64,000 nt of DNA from Rhizophagus clarus (GCA_015698045.1 BLAL01000183.1:310001-374000), one strand, 5' to 3'. Positions 1-13,295 are shown, counted from the first letter of the stretch. Notes: generated by a model from the sequence alone, not told the origin. Translations and numbers: made by a program.

Positions 1-1234
1 GCTAAGCAACTCATTTTATGACATATATAAAAACTTTTATAAATAACTTATAAATTTATATTTATAGTACAATTTATTATAAAAATTAAAATACAAATAA
101 ATTTTAATGTGATAATTAACTTAATTTAATTGAATACCTAAAATATTAAAAATTTAAAAATTAATACTGTTATAGGGATACTAACCTTTCAATAAATATT
201 ATACCTAGAGTTATAAAAAATAAAGCACAATTATTTTCAACCGTTCAGAACAACTTACTTAAGCACAAGAAGTTGATTTCATTTAACCAAAAATAGTAAA
301 ATTACACTTTAAAATTAAAAATCAAATAAACGATAAATAATTGAAAGTACAAAACTTGGTTGCATTCCACAAATATTAATCCAATCATCCTAAAATTTTT
401 ATTATAAGTAGATTCGACCTCGCTGAACAACTTTACTTAAGCAGAAAAAGGCAATTTCATTTGATTAAAGTGGTGAAATCATACTCTGAAATTGCAAAAT
501 GGATTTTGCAAAAAAATTGATAATACAAAAATAGCCAATACTCCATGAATATTATGTCAATCGTTATAAAAATTAATGTGCAAATAGATTCAATCCCGCT
601 AAACAACTTTACTTAAGCGGAAAAAAGTGATTTCTTTTGACCAAAGTGATGTAATTACGTCCTGAAGTTAAAAGAGAAAAAAAAAAATTTTGGAATTAGT
701 ACTGTTTGAAAAATACAAATTTCTTCATAAATGTTATACCTAACTTTAAGAAAATTAAGATCCGAGTACTTTTGACATTGCTAAACAGCTTTACTTAAAT
801 ATAAAAAGTAATTTCATTCAACTAAAATTTATTTTACATATAGTTAAATTTAGTAAACAAAAAACAAGAATAAGAGAATATTATTATAAAAAATGTATTT
901 TTTTATAAATATAATATTTAATTTTATGAAAACTAAAGTGTATAAAATCAATAATATATTGAAAAAAGAAAATATCTTTTTAAAAAAATTTTTAAAAATA
1001 CGAGTGAAATTAAAATTTTTTCTTATATATGTAGTATGAAAATCACCTCTTGCTATGCAAAATCTATATATAACTTTAACAATTTTAACTCTCTATTACG
1101 CATCTATAATTACGACTTTTTTTATTTTTTGCTTTCTAATAAGCAAAATTCTATATGACTTAAAAAAAAATTTTATATGATAAATAAGCAAATTTTTTTG
1201 TTACCTATATATACAGTATATTGTTTGGGATCCT
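1..1234. mobile_element. hAT-like non-autonomous element, right part (left end outside window)
   Basis: This stretch matches the MITE at 61868-62918: both share the phrases around 'ctaagcaa', 'tttacttaa' and the right terminus. Its right end reads TTGTTTGGGATCCT, against TTGTTCGGGTCCT in the other copy. The left end and left TSD lie beyond the window, so insertion cannot be proven here. It has no coding potential. The interior is built from about four tandem units of roughly 178 bp, whereas the 61.9-kb copy has fewer, so repeat number varies between copies. Assignment to hAT rests on the 8-bp TSD of the other copy. Confidence 0.7.
240..955. repeat. ~178-bp tandem repeats inside the hAT-like element
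   Basis: The phrase 'ctgaacaactttacttaa' or a close variant recurs near 240, 421, 597 and 778, giving periods of 181, 176 and 181 bp. A more diverged start of the same kind is at 1-20. Units are imperfect. No reading frame is conserved. Confidence 0.7.
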
Positions 1235-2785
1235 ACTATGTCCTTTAATCTACATAGAAGAACTTTTATGTAAACTCCATTTTTTTAAAAGTAATCAATA
1301 AAAACTATGTATAATAAAAAAATAAACAAAAGAAAAAAAAAATTTTTTAAACAAAAACTTCAAAGTAGACCAAAATAAAAGATTACATTATACTTTTACA
1401 ATAAAATAAAAGAAAGTAATAGGCAGAATAAAATATAATTGCTATTACATTATATTACATATATATCAAAAAGTTTTAAATAGGCATATAAAATATTGAT
1501 AAATGTCATATGTTGCTCAATATCAAAAAAGTATAGGATAATAAACTCTTTGTAAATCAATATATTTAAAAATATAATAGGCTGATATATGTATAATCAG
1601 TTAACAAATATCTATATTTAATTAAAAATGCGTTAATTTAGTTAAAAATTAGTTAAAATATATGTTTATTAACACGTTTATCTACAATAGTAATAATATA
1701 TGAAAATTTTGTAATTTTTGAATGATAAATACATTATTTATTAATATGCTATCATTATGTATACAAAGTACCGCACATTAAGCTAATCTAATTAATGTAA
1801 TTTTTAACTAGTAACTACTATATTAGTCTATATAGTAAATAATAATTCTTTTAGTTCTTTTTTTAATTATATCCCTTATAATTCATATTATCTTACATGC
1901 ATCTAAAGATTTGAAAAACCAGTTTTCTAATTATAAAAAAAAATGAACTGAAAATAAAATTAAGTTAAGTTTTATTAAAATAAAAATTTCAAAGCTGTTA
2001 AAAATCTTTACTAGTAAAATTTTACAATTCTATGCATCTTTAAAATTTCAAAGAAATCCCAAAAAGTTATTTTCTAGAAAAAATAAAAAAATTGAAACGT
2101 TTACAAAATAAATTTTTCTTTTTAAATAAAATATTTTTATTTTACTTTTTTTTAGATGATTTTTTTTAGATTGTCATGTAGAATTTTAATAAAATAATAT
2201 ACAATTCATATGATCCAAAAAATGTTTGCTCAAACTTTTCTTAAATAACTGAATTATTGCAAATTTAAATTTCAAATCATTAACATAAAATATTTTGTAA
2301 AAAAAATCATTTAAGAAAAATCTTAACTCACTGAAATCCCATCCTATATGTCTAAAGAGCTAAAAGTTATTTATTACTTGCCAAAATTCTATATTATAGT
2401 AATCTGAAAAAACATCTAAAAACAAAATATCAAATCTGTTAGATACAGTTTCAATAAAATAAATAATTAAAGACAAGTAAAATATACCATCAAATCTACA
2501 TATCTAAAGATTTAAAGTTTCGTCAATGTTTATTTTTACCAAATATTGTTACATTCAGAGAGCTGAAAAATAAACTGTCTAAAAAAAAGAAAAATTAAAT
2601 TAGTAATTATTCTTTAAAAAGTAAAAGAAACCTTAAAAAAAATATATTTGCCAAATTCTTACATCAAAAAAATTAAAAATTCGCTTAAAAAAATAGAGAA
2701 TCAAAATATTAATAATCATTTTGTTAAATAAATAAACTAAGAATATTTTATCTTACTAAAATTATATCAAAGATATTGAAAATTA
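1235..2785. other. Gene-free AT-rich interval with degenerate repeats
   Basis: No open frame or RNA gene can be supported. From about 1900 the sequence repeats loosely similar phrases ('ccaaattctata', 'atctaaagagctgaaaa'). The same kind of phrases reappear at 11.14-11.64 kb on the other side of the 2786-11039 element, so that element appears to have landed inside an older degenerate tandem repeat. Confidence 0.5.
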
Positions 2786-4333
2786 TATCAAAAAAGTTAT
2801 ATCAGTTCAGATCTGCAGTGATCTATGATTTTAGCAGATTGTTGCATTTTTTTTATACAATTTTATTAAGAATCTGCACAATACTACAGAAATTATTTTT
2901 TTATTTTTTTCAAAGATTTTTTTATGAAAATTTATGATAATTCCCAAAATTGCAGATTTTTAAAAACACTTTGTCAAAAATCTTTAAAAATTTTCACAAT
3001 TTTCATCTTTAATTTGATAAACTTTGCATGATAAACTTTGATAAACTTCCAGTTTATTTTCTACATTTAATTTCTTTTAAGGCATTTAAACTTTTTATTC
3101 ACAATATTTTAAGAAAACAATTTTTTTCAACATTTTTCATAAATATAATTTTTTTTTCAACACCTTTCAAAGAAATAATTTTTTTTAACACTTCAAAAAA
3201 ATAAATTTTTTTCAACGTCTTTCAATTTAAAGTTTAAAAATACCTTAAAAAAAAACTTTTTTTTGTAGTTTTTTAAGCTTCAAAATTTATTAAATAAACT
3301 TGTTATCTTTTTTATCTCCCTAAAAGAATCATTTTATAGATTCTCTACAAGGATCTAAATGTACTTTTGATAGTATTCTGGACATACGAATCATAAATGA
3401 ATGTTAGCTAACGCTAATTTTTAAAAGTAATCTTCAAAAAAATTTTTTTTTATTAATTTTATTTTAACAAATGTCTATTAATGTTCAATTTCCTTTTTTG
3501 TAAGTTCAGAATACTGAAAAACAAATTCCGGCCTCCATTTTGAAGGTAAACTTTAAAATGTTTAATTTACTTTTATTTTGACGAACATTGTTAAGATTAC
3601 TGCATTGAAGTTTGTAGCTGATCAGCTTTTGCAATGTTATATGACCTAGAGATCAATTGATAATCTAAAAAAATTTCTTTTGCAGAATTCTCCAAAACTT
3701 CAGAATTAAAAAATAAATATGTTTTTTTTCATATTTCTTTTTTTTTTGTTTTAGAAACATTTTTGGCATTTTCTCTCTTTTTTCTTTACTAGGCTCTTCT
3801 GGACTTTGGAATTGTCGAAGAATGAGTGAACAAAATTATGCCAAAATTATACTTGTTTTAGCATTTCAAGGAGAGTTTTTGCTGGAAATCTTAGCCAGAC
3901 TTCACATTTCGAAGGTATGGATTTTAAAATAATTTTTTTTTTATTAAATTAACTTAACAAATATTGATTAACATTTGATTATCTTTTTTTTAGGTCTGGA
4001 GCACCAAACATATGGATTCAGACTCTATTTTAAAGGTAACTTTGAAAAAAAATACCTTTTTTTTTATTTTTATTTTCAATGAACGTTAACTAACATTTGT
4101 TTCATTTTTCTTAAGTCTGGAACTCCAATTTGAAGTGGACTGAAGTATTCAAAGGTAGTTTTACAAATGTTAATATTTCATTTTGTATTTTTTTTTTAGA
4201 TCTAAAATTTCATTTCAAGGTGGACCACTGTAAGTAAAAAAAAGTTCTTTTTTTTGTATTTTAGCAAAACGTTAGTAACGTTTTACTTTTCTTCTTTTTT
4301 TAGGTTTAAAACTCCATTTTGAGGTGGAATACT

Positions 4334-7300
4334 CATCAGGAAAGTTATATCAGTTCAGATCTGCAGTGATCTGCGATTTTAGCAGATTGTCACATTTTTT
4401 TAATGCAATTTTGTTAAGAATCTGCGCAATACTGCAGAAATTATTTTTTTATTTTTTTCAAAGATTTTTTTATGAAAAATTTGTGATAATCTCCAAAATT
4501 GCAGATTTTTAAAAACACTTCGTACAAAAATCTTTAAAGATTTTCACAATTTTCATTTTTAATTTGATAAACTTTGCATGATAAACTTTGATAAGCTTCC
4601 AGTTTATTTTCTACACTTAATTTCCTTTAAGACACTTAAACTTTTTATTCGCAATACTTTAAGGAAACAATTTTTTTCAACATTTTTCATAAATATAATT
4701 TTTTTTTTCAACACCTTTCAAAGAAATAAATTTTTTTCAACATCTTTCAATTTAAAGTCTAAAAATACCCTAAGAAAAAACTTTTTTTTGTAGTTTTTTA
4801 AGCTTCGAAATTATTAAATAGACTTGCTATCTTTTCTATCTCCCTAAAAGAATCATTTTATAGACCCTCTACAAGGACTAAATGTACTTTCAACGGTGTT
4901 CTGGGCATACGAATCATAAACAAACATTAGCTAATGCTAGTTTTCGAAGGTAACCTTTAAAAAAAAATTTTTTTATTAATTTTATTTAACAAACGTTCAT
5001 TAACGTTCAATTTCCTTTTTTGTAGGTCCAGAATACTGAAAAACAAGTTCTGGCCTCCATTTCGAAGGTAAACTTTGAAATGTTTAATTTACTTTTATTT
5101 TGACGAACGTCACTAACTAAGGTTACTTTGTAGCCGATCAGCTTCTGCGGTGTCATATGACCTAGAGATCGGTTGATAATCTAAAAAAATTCCCTTTTTT
5201 CTTTACTAGGGCTCTTCTGGACTTTGGAATTATCGAAGAATGAGTGAACAAAATTTATTTGTTTCAGCATTTCAAGCTGATTTTTTGCTGAAAATCTTAG
5301 CTGGACTCCACATTTCGAAGGTATGGCCTTCGAAATAATTTTTTTTTTTATTAAATTAACTTAACAAACATTGATTAACATTTGTTCGAAAAAAAAAATA
5401 CTTTTTTTTTTATTTTTATTTTCAATGAACGTTAACTAACGTTCATTTCATTTTTCTTAGATCTGGAACTTCAATTCGAAGCGGACCGAAGTATTCAAAG
5501 ATGGAAATGATTTTTTTTTTATATATTTTATGAAATGTTAATGTTTCATTTCGTATTTCTTTTTTTTAGGTTCTGAACTTCATTTCGAGGCAGACCACTG
5601 TAAGTAAAAAAAAAGTTCTTTTTTTTTGTATTTTAGCGAAACGTTAGTAACGTTTCGCTTTTCTTCTTTTTTTTTAGGTCTGAAACTCCATTCCGAGGTG
5701 GACCACTAAGTAAAAAAAAGCTCTTTTTTTTTGTATTTTAGCGAAATATTAGTAACATTTCGCTTTTCTTCTTTTTTTTAGGTCTGAAACTCCATTTCGA
5801 GACGGACTATTAAGTAAAGAAAAAAAAAATGATTTTTTTTTCTTTGTATTTTAGCGAAACATTAGTAACGTTTCACTTTTCTTCTTTTTTTTTAGGTCCA
5901 GAACTTCATTTCGAGACAGACCACTGTAAGTAAAAAAAAAAACTCTTTTTTTTTGTATTTTAGTGAAACGTTAGTAACGTTTCGCTTTTCTTCTTTTTTT
6001 TAGGTCTGAAACTCCATTTCGAGACAGACCACTAAGTAAAAAAAAAGCTCTTTTTTTTTGTATTTTAGCGAAATGTTAGTAATGTTTCGCTTTTCTTTTT
6101 TTTTAGGTCCAGAACTTCATTTCAAGGCATACCACTAAGTAAAAAAAAAAGCTCTTTTTTTTTGTATTTTAGCGAAATGTTAGTAACGTTTCGCTTTTCT
6201 TCTTTTTTTTAGGTTTGAAACTCCATTTCGAGGCAGACCACTGTAAGTAAAAAAAAAGGTTCTTTTTTTTACTTTTATTTAAACGAACGTTACTAATGTT
6301 CATTTTTTTTATTTTTTAGGTCCAGAATTTAGAGACGGACTGGTATTTCGAAGGTATAATATCTTCAAAATTTATTTTTTTTTTTTATTTAAACTAACGT
6401 TACTAATGTTCGTTTTTTTATTTTTTTTAGGTCCAGACGTTCCATTTCGAAGACTGGACTCTATTCGAAGGTAAAGCCTTCAAATTTTCTTTTGTTTTAT
6501 TTAATAAACGTTAATGAACATTTATTAATGTTCGTTTTTTCTTTTTTAGATCTAGAGTAACCATTTTCAAAGGCCATTTGAAGGTACGACCTTCAAAAAA
6601 AAATGTATTTAATTTTTTTGTTTAACGAACGTTGCTAACGTTCGATGTTTTTTCTTTTTTTAGGTCCAGACGAAACCCGGACTATTCGAAGGTAATGCAC
6701 ATTCGAATTTTTTTAAAAAAATTTGGTTTTTTATTTATCTAACGAATTCTAATTTTTTTTTCTTATTTTAGGTCTTGAACGCTCCATTTCGAAGGCTGGA
6801 CTTTATTTGAAGATCAGCCTTTGATTTTTTAAAATTTTTTTTTTTATTGTTTTATTTTACTAACATTTGATTTTTATTTTTTTTTTGTTTTAAGTCCAGA
6901 CCGGAATATTTTGAAGGTAAAAAAGACTTCGAAATTTTTTTTTATATATTATTTTATGAAGTGTTACTAATATTTCATTTTTATTTTGTAGGCTCGTGCT
7001 TTCTGGATGCCATAGTAAAAGGAAAGTGAAAAAATGACGAAGAAGAGAGCCTCCTGAACAAGGTTTCGAAGGTACTTTTGAAAATTAATTTTTTTTTGTT
7101 TTGTTAATGAAACGTAAACTAACGTTTCAATTCTTTTTTTTTGTAGGTCCATAGCTTTCCAGACGCCTTCTGATGGAATTTTGAAGGTAAAACTTCGAAA
7201 TTATCTCATTTTTTTATTTAAACGAAAAGTTAGCTAATATTTCGCTTTTCTTTTATTGTAGGTCTACAGTTTTCTTTAGGAGTGATAAAATTTTAACGTT

Positions 7301-7737
7301 TGATGCGTTTAGTTAAATCGAAGTTAAAAGCTGTTTGTTGGAATTGAACCAACTGGAACACTGTCCAAACCATTAACAACAACATAATTTGAACGTCTGT
7401 AAAGAAAAGAAAAGGGGACTTTTAATTAGTGCATTTAGTTAGCAAATAGGATAGTTTAGTATACTATGTACTTTTAAATTTGTAAATATCTTTAATTAAT
7501 AAATTGATATTAGTTAATATTAAAGTTAAAACACTGCCTAATTGTAAATTTGCATTAGTGTTTTTGAAAAATTTCGCAGATTTATTTTTGAAAAATTTCG
7601 CAGGTTTTTTTGTGCTTGCAGATCTGCGCAGAAATCCATGAAATTTTTCAGTGCTGCGCATCGGCATGTCCTCAGATCTGCGCAGAAATGTACTCCGCAG
7701 AATTGCGCAGATCTGTGGACCAAAATTTTTCCCGATG
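4334..7737. mobile_element. Nested younger copy of the CATCRGGAAA element
   Basis: It begins CATCAGGAAAGTT and ends with the complement of CATCGGGAAAAATTTT. Both ends continue into related subterminal sequence with 'cagatctgcg'. The left flank GGTGGAATACT and right flank GCTAAGTAAAAA rejoin into a normal unit of the outer satellite (…accactaagtaaaaa…), so the insertion hit one repeat unit. The TSD may be 3 bp with one difference (ACT/GCT). About 30% of the length near the left end (4334-5100) repeats 2786-3560 of the outer copy. It is visibly CpG-richer than the outer copy. There is no coding gene. Confidence 0.7.
5555..7300 (+). repeat. Mini-exon/mini-intron satellite, array A
   Basis: Units of about 103-112 bp alternate a roughly 30-nt segment (GTCTGAAACTCCATTTCGAG and 10 more bases) with an AT-rich spacer. 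The segment is preceded by TTTTTTTAG and followed by GTAAGT, although some units have lost the GT (…ccactaagt). The spacer centres on a perfect inverted repeat with 11-nt arms (GCGAAACGTTA) and a 1-nt loop. These palindromes lie at 5636-5658, 5741-5763 and near 5853, 5964, 6069 and 6172. From about 6250 the units diverge and the central motif becomes GTTACTAATGTTC. The signals look like a fungal 5' splice site, branch site and 3' splice site. Decayed units of the same kind fill 3420-4330, 7740-8330 and 10060-10620. Confidence 0.75.
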
Positions 7738-8335
7738 GCTAAGTAAAAAAAAGCTCTTTTTTTGTATTCTAGCAAAATGTTAGTAACATTTTGCCTTTTT
7801 TTTTAGGTCTGAAACTCTATTTTGAAGCAGACCACTGTAAGTAAAAAAAAGTTCTTTTTTTTACTTTTATTTTAATGAATATTACTAATATTTGTTTTCT
7901 TTTTTATTTTTTTAGATCTGGAACTCCTTTAGAGACAGACTAGTATTTTGAAAGTATAATATCTTCAAAATTTTATTTTTTTTTTGTTTTATTTAAATGA
8001 ATGTTACTAATGTTCATTTTTTTATTTTTTAAATCTAGAATTTAGAGACAGACTATTTCAAAGGTATAATATCTTTGAAAATTATTATATTTTTTGTTTT
8101 TATTTAATAAACATTAATGAGCATTTATTGATGTTTGTTTTTTTTTTAGATTTAGAGTAACCATTTTCAAAAGTCATTTGAAGGTACGATCTTCAAAAAA
8201 AAACTTATTTAATTTTTTTGTTTAACGAACATTATTAATGTTTGATATTGTTTTTTTTTTAGGTCCAAACAAAGCCCAGACTATTTGAAGATAATACACA
8301 TCAAATTTTTTTAAAAAAATTTGGTTTTTTATTTA

Positions 8336-10043
8336 GAAAAATTGTTAGTGCCACCTCAGGTGGTACATGATTTTTTGCCACCCCTTATCACATGATTCTA
8401 AATTAATTGTTTATTTTGTTTTTTTATACGTGATTTTTTTTTTAATTTTTGCTGCTTTTTACTTTCATTACTTTCAGTATGTTTCATTTTTTTAAATCAT
8501 TTTTTTTTATTATAAATCAGCATTAAATAATGTTCTTTTTTTTGTAAGTGCTTATTTTCTTGGCTTGGGAGCTTCTGGTAAGTTTCTTTTTCAGCATTGT
8601 TAATTTTTTTTTTGTTAATTAACATTAACATTTTCTTTTGCAGGTTAATCTTTTTGACGGTTAACAGCTTTAGGCTTTGTTGTTAAATTTCCAGTAAATG
8701 GTAAGTTCAAGACACTTTGAATCTTTAGATTTGCCTTCTTTAACTAACCATTTTTTCTTATTTTTTTTTGGCTGGACTTTTCTTTTTTTGCGATTTTATT
8801 TTCATTTTGTTTTGGGTATTTTCATTTTTTATTTCGTTCTTTATTATACCTTTTCATAATTTTTTCATTCTTCATTGTTTTTTTATTCCTTCTCGTCCTT
8901 TATCATTTCTTTTTACTATTACTTTCATCTTTTATTGTTTCTTTTGCTTCCACTTTCATTTATTTTGCTTCCCCTTTCATTCTTTATCGTTCCTTTTATT
9001 CCCTTTTCCTTCTTGATCATTCCTTTTGTTCTCTCTTTCATCTTTGAGCATTTCTTTTGTCCTTGATCGTTTCTTTTATTTCCTCTTCATCCTTGATCTC
9101 TCCTTTTATTATTATTTCATCATTAATCATTACTTTTATTTCTTCCTCATCCTTGATCTCTCCTTTCATCATTATTTCATCTTTGATTATTCCTTTCGTT
9201 TCTTCTTCATTATTAATCGCTCCTTTCATCATTATTTTGTCTTTGATCATTTTATTTGTTCCTTCTTCATCCTTGATCTTTTCTTTTATTATTATTTCAT
9301 CCTTGATCTCTCCTTTCATCATTATTTTCATTTCTTTCATTTCTTCTTCATTCTTGATCTCCCCTTTCATCATTATTTCGTCCTTGATTGTTATTTTGTG
9401 CTCCCTTCATCCTTAATCGTTTCTCTTTTGTCATTATTTCATCCTTGATCTTTTTTTTGTTCTCTTTTTGTCTTTGATTGCTCCTTGCATCACTATCTCG
9501 TCCTTGATCATTTATTTTGTTTTTCTTTCATTTTTGATCACTCCTTTCAGCATTCTTTTATTCCTGAATACTTCTTTCATCATTATCTTCCTTGATCTCT
9601 CTTTTCATCATCCTTTTATCTTCAATTTCTCTTTTTATTCATCATTTTCTTTCTTATTTTACTTTATCCCTTTTACTTCTTTTCATTATACATCTCTTTC
9701 TTTACTATTGTAATTTGTTATTAAATGTCATTTGTGTCATTTATTACTAGTACTGTAAACTAAATAAATAATTGTTTATCTATAGCATATATGATATAAT
9801 ATAAAATTACAAATTTTAATAAAAAAGTTACTAAAGTTTATTAAGTTATTTCAGATGTTTAACTATTATATTTATATTGTATTTTATCAAAATTTAATTC
9901 TTACAAAAATTTTTTTTATGAAAAAAAATTTTAAAGTTAAAAATTAACTGATTAAAAATTAGCCAATCAAATTATATTTTTAAGTCACGTGATAAGGGTG
10001 GCAGAAAAACTGATACCATCCAGAGTGGCATCTAGATAACTTC
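8336..10043. mobile_element. MULE-like non-autonomous element, 9-bp TSD
   Basis: A 9-bp direct repeat TTTTATTTA lies at 8327-8335 and 10044-10052. The uninterrupted site is seen in the inner copy near 6727 (ttggttttttatttatctaac). The termini form an imperfect inverted repeat of about 60 bp sharing 'tgccac', 'ggtggta/ggatggta' and 'ccttatcac'. Long TIRs with a 9-bp TSD are the hallmark of Mutator-like elements. No transposase is present. The interior is a pyrimidine-rich repeat (8760-9713) followed by AT-rich filler. Confidence 0.8.
8760..9713. repeat. Pyrimidine-rich degenerate tandem repeat
   Basis: The plus strand is almost all T and C. It repeats a degenerate unit of about 60 nt built on 'tttcatccttgatctctcc' and 'ttcatcattattt'. 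Several frames on both strands stay open over 60-140 codons, but this follows from the base composition. The predicted peptides are only F/I/S/L runs or, on the minus strand, K/E/D/M/I runs, so I do not call a gene. Confidence 0.75.
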
Positions 10044-11039
10044 TTTTATTTATCTAACAAATTCTTTTTTTTTTCCTTTTTTAGGTCTTGGACGCTTTAT
10101 TTCAAAGGCCAGACTTTATTTGAAGGTTAGCTTTCAATTTTTTAAATTTTTTTTTATTGTTTTTATTTTACTAACATTCAATTTTTATTTTTTTTGTTTT
10201 TAAGTCCAGAGATCAAGCAGACCAGTATATTTTGAAGATAAAAAAGACTTCAAAATTTTTTTTTATATATTATTTTATGAAGAGTTACTAATATTTCATT
10301 TTTATTTTGTAAGCTTGTGCTTCCTGGATGCTAATAAAAGATAGGAAGAATTAAAGTCCAGAGGTAGTAAAAGAAAAGTGAAAAAATGACAAAGAAAAGA
10401 GTCCTGAACAAAATTTTAAGGTACTTTTGAAAATTAATTTTTTTTGTTTTGTTAATAAAATGTAAATTAACGTTTTGATTCTTTTTTTTTGTAGGTCTAT
10501 GGCTTTCTAGATGCCTTCTGATGGAATTTTGAAGGTAAAACTTCAAAATTATTTCAATTATTTATTTGAATGAAAAGTCAGCTAATATTTCACTTTTCTT
10601 TTATTGTAGGTCTATAATTTTCTTTAGAAGTTATAAAATTTTCATGTTTGACACATTTTATTGGATTGAAGTTAAAAGTTATTTGTTACAACATAATTTG
10701 AACGTCTGTAAAGAAAAGAAAAGGGGACTTTTAATTAGTGCATTTAGTTTAATAGCAAATAGGATAGTTTAATATACTATATACTTTTAAATTTGTAAAT
10801 ATCTTTAATTAATAAATTGATATTAGTTAATATTAAAATTAAAACACTGCCTAATTGTAAATTTGCATTAGTGATTTTGAAAAATTTCACAGGTTTATTT
10901 GTAAAAATTTTCACAGATTTTTTAGTGTTTGCAGATTTGCGCAAATTTTTCAGTGCTACGCATCAGCATATCTTCAGATTTGTGCAGAAATACATTCTGC
11001 AGAACTGCGCAGATCTGTGAACTAAAATTTTTTCTGATG

Positions 11040-12960
11040 TAGTTGTCTATAGTTAAAATAATCAAAATATTGATATATGATTTATTAAACAATAAATTTA
11101 ATTAAAAATGAAAAAAAATATTAAAATTATTAAAAACAGAGTTGTTAAAACTATCTTATTATTACCAAATTCTATACAAGTATCAACTATCTAAAAGAGG
11201 TAAAACAGGTCATTAGTAAATATTGTAATACAATAAAATAAAATGAAAAGATATTCATCGAGAAGAGCTAACTATAAAAAAAATGAAAAAAAAGAAATTA
11301 TTATTAACTGTACTTTTAAAAAGCATAAAATAAAAATTAAACTTTACAACTCTTATCAAAATACCATATTCAAAGAGCTGCAAAAAAAGACACTTATCAT
11401 TCAGATAAGTAAAATAATCTAAAGAACTGGTTGTCTGTAGAAAAAAAAAAATAAACTGTTAATAAATTTTGTTAAAATATTAAAGTTAAAAAAAAAAATA
11501 ATTTTTACTTTTCAAGATCTAAGGAAAAGATCTGAGAGAGTATTTAATAAAAAGAAGTAAACAAACTGTTAGAAGCTGTTTGTTAAAATAAAGTAATTAA
11601 AGAAAAAAAAGAAAATTACTGTAAAATCTCATATTTAAAGGAGATTAAAATATCTAAAAAAAGATATTTTGTTGAAGGTTTTTTTAATAGAAGGTGCGAA
11701 AGAATTGGAAAAAAAAAAATTAAGAAAGATAAGTAAAGGAAAAAACAAAAGAGAAAAGAAAGAAAAGAAGGGAAGATAAAAGATAAAGGAAGATGAAAAG
11801 TAAAGAAAAGAGAGGATGAAAAAAAGGGAATAGTAAAGGAAATTTTAGATATTTTATTAAAGGTTATTTTTTTAAACTTTTAATTAGTTATGTGATACAC
11901 GATATAATATTCAATTAATATTTGACTATAATTCAACAATGTTAAATATATTTTTAATTATAGATTATTACTAATTAAGGTAGATTTTTTTAATTTCAGT
12001 TAAATATAGATCAAATTGCATTTAGGTCAAATATTTTTTTTTTGACTAGTTAAAGGAAAAATAAAAATCAATAAAAAGAAAAAAGGGAAAAAGAGGAAAA
12101 GAAGAAAAAAATGGTTAAATAAAAATGTGAAAGTTTTCATTAAAAGCAACTGCAGCTCTAGCTGCAGCTGCAGTTTAATTAAACTATTAGTTTAAAAAAG
12201 GATTGCTAATATGCAGTTTATTTAGTAGTGTTAATCGATATTCAATACTCTATAAATATATATATTTTAATATAAATTGTATAAGCGAAAAACAAGTATT
12301 TTATTTTGCAAAAATTATTTAAATTAATATACTAGTATGATATGGTAAATAATAAAAGTAAATTTGCATTTAATTGAAAAAAGTATAATTATACTAGTAT
12401 TTTCTCACATTCAATTGAAAAAAAGTATAATTATACTAGTATTTTCTCACATTTAATTGAAAAAAATATAATTATACTATTTATTATACTATTAATTAAT
12501 AATTTTTTATGTTAAAAATGTGTATTAAGTTTATCTGTTATATTACATAAAAACATATAAATAAGGGTTTATCTTTAACTGAATATTAAAATTTTTTTGT
12601 TAACTAAATATACATTTTAAAATTATATTAAGATACGTATGCATGTATATATATATATACTTATTATACATACAATGTGCATATACTTAACTTTGTGAAT
12701 TTATCTCTTCTCTGTAAACAGGTAAAGGTCCATTAATGCATATAGAAAGGAAGCCATTACTGTTCTCTTTACCTATTTATAATGACAAAAAGAGAGAGTT
12801 TTCAGTATTAAGAATTCAATATAATGATAACAAAATATGGTATTGTACAATATATTGATATATGGTATTGCTTACAGTATATATAAATAATGTATTAAAT
12901 AATACATTAGAGTTGAATAATATATATATATGTTGATTTACTTCTGTATACAATATTGTG
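11040..12960. other. Gene-free AT-rich interval; purine tract
   Basis: No gene is supported. 11140-11640 resembles the degenerate repeats at 1900-2780. 11690-11835 and 12050-12115 are strongly purine-rich (GGAAGA/AAAGAAA type). Near 12150-12180 there is a small cluster of CTGCAG palindromes. Confidence 0.5.
12368..12482. repeat. ~50-bp tandem repeat, about 2.5 copies
   Basis: The phrase 'catttaattgaaaaaagtat' plus 'aattatactagtattttctc' repeats with minor changes. Each unit contains the palindrome AGTATAATTATACT. Confidence 0.7.
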
Positions 12961-12989
12961 CATCATATTAAGCTATTAATAAGTGTTGA

Positions 12990-13295
12990 TTAATGTGTAT
13001 TTTTGTGTGAATCAATATCTTCAAAATTTTCTAATAAACAATTTTCAGAAATTGCCAATAACTTTTATCTTTCAGAAGATGTCCTATTATTAGAATCAAT
13101 AAAATTTAGCATTAAAGATAAAAAATATGATATTTATTATAGAAAAGAAAATCAAGTTTTAAAATATAAAAAAAAAGCTGTACAATTGTAAGAGCAATCA
13201 TGGATAAGAGTAGAATTTCACATGATGGCTATAGACATCTTACGGCAATTGAACTAAACTTACCAAAAGAAAAAGCAGTATCTGGGTAAAAAGTT
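12990..13295 (+). pseudogene. ISGDGRNV-family gene fragment, 5' part (split by E1)
   Basis: An open frame from 13003 reads MCESISSKFSNKQFSEIA… to a stop at 13189-13191. In a neighbouring frame the next codons read RAIMDKSRISHDGYRHLTAI… ELNLPKEKAVSG, which I recognise from memory as the conserved start of a large uncharacterised multi-copy family in Rhizophagus-type fungi. The sequence ends at the E1 insertion; its 3' continuation resumes after 18063. It contains at least one frame change and several stops, so it is a decayed copy. Function is unknown. Confidence 0.55.

Larger units (their letters stand above)
2786..11039. mobile_element. Outer copy of a ~3.1-kb TIR element (CATCRGGAAA family), interrupted twice
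   Basis: The left end (TATCAAAAAAG then 'ttatatcagttcagatctgc') and the right end (inverted CATCAGAAAAAATTTT then 'cacagatctgcgcag') are diverged versions of the clean ends of the nested copy at 4334-7737. After removing the nested copy and the MULE-like insertion at 8336-10043, about 3.1 kb remains, close to the 3.4 kb of the inner copy. There is no transposase. Most of the length is mini-exon/mini-intron satellite. This copy has lost most CpGs (TG or CA instead), as expected of the older host of a nested insertion. I could not fix a TSD. The superfamily is undecided. Confidence 0.65.

Noticed and set aside
8768-9713. Open frames of 80-140 codons on both strands
   Set aside because: Explained by extreme pyrimidine composition; peptides are low complexity in every frame.
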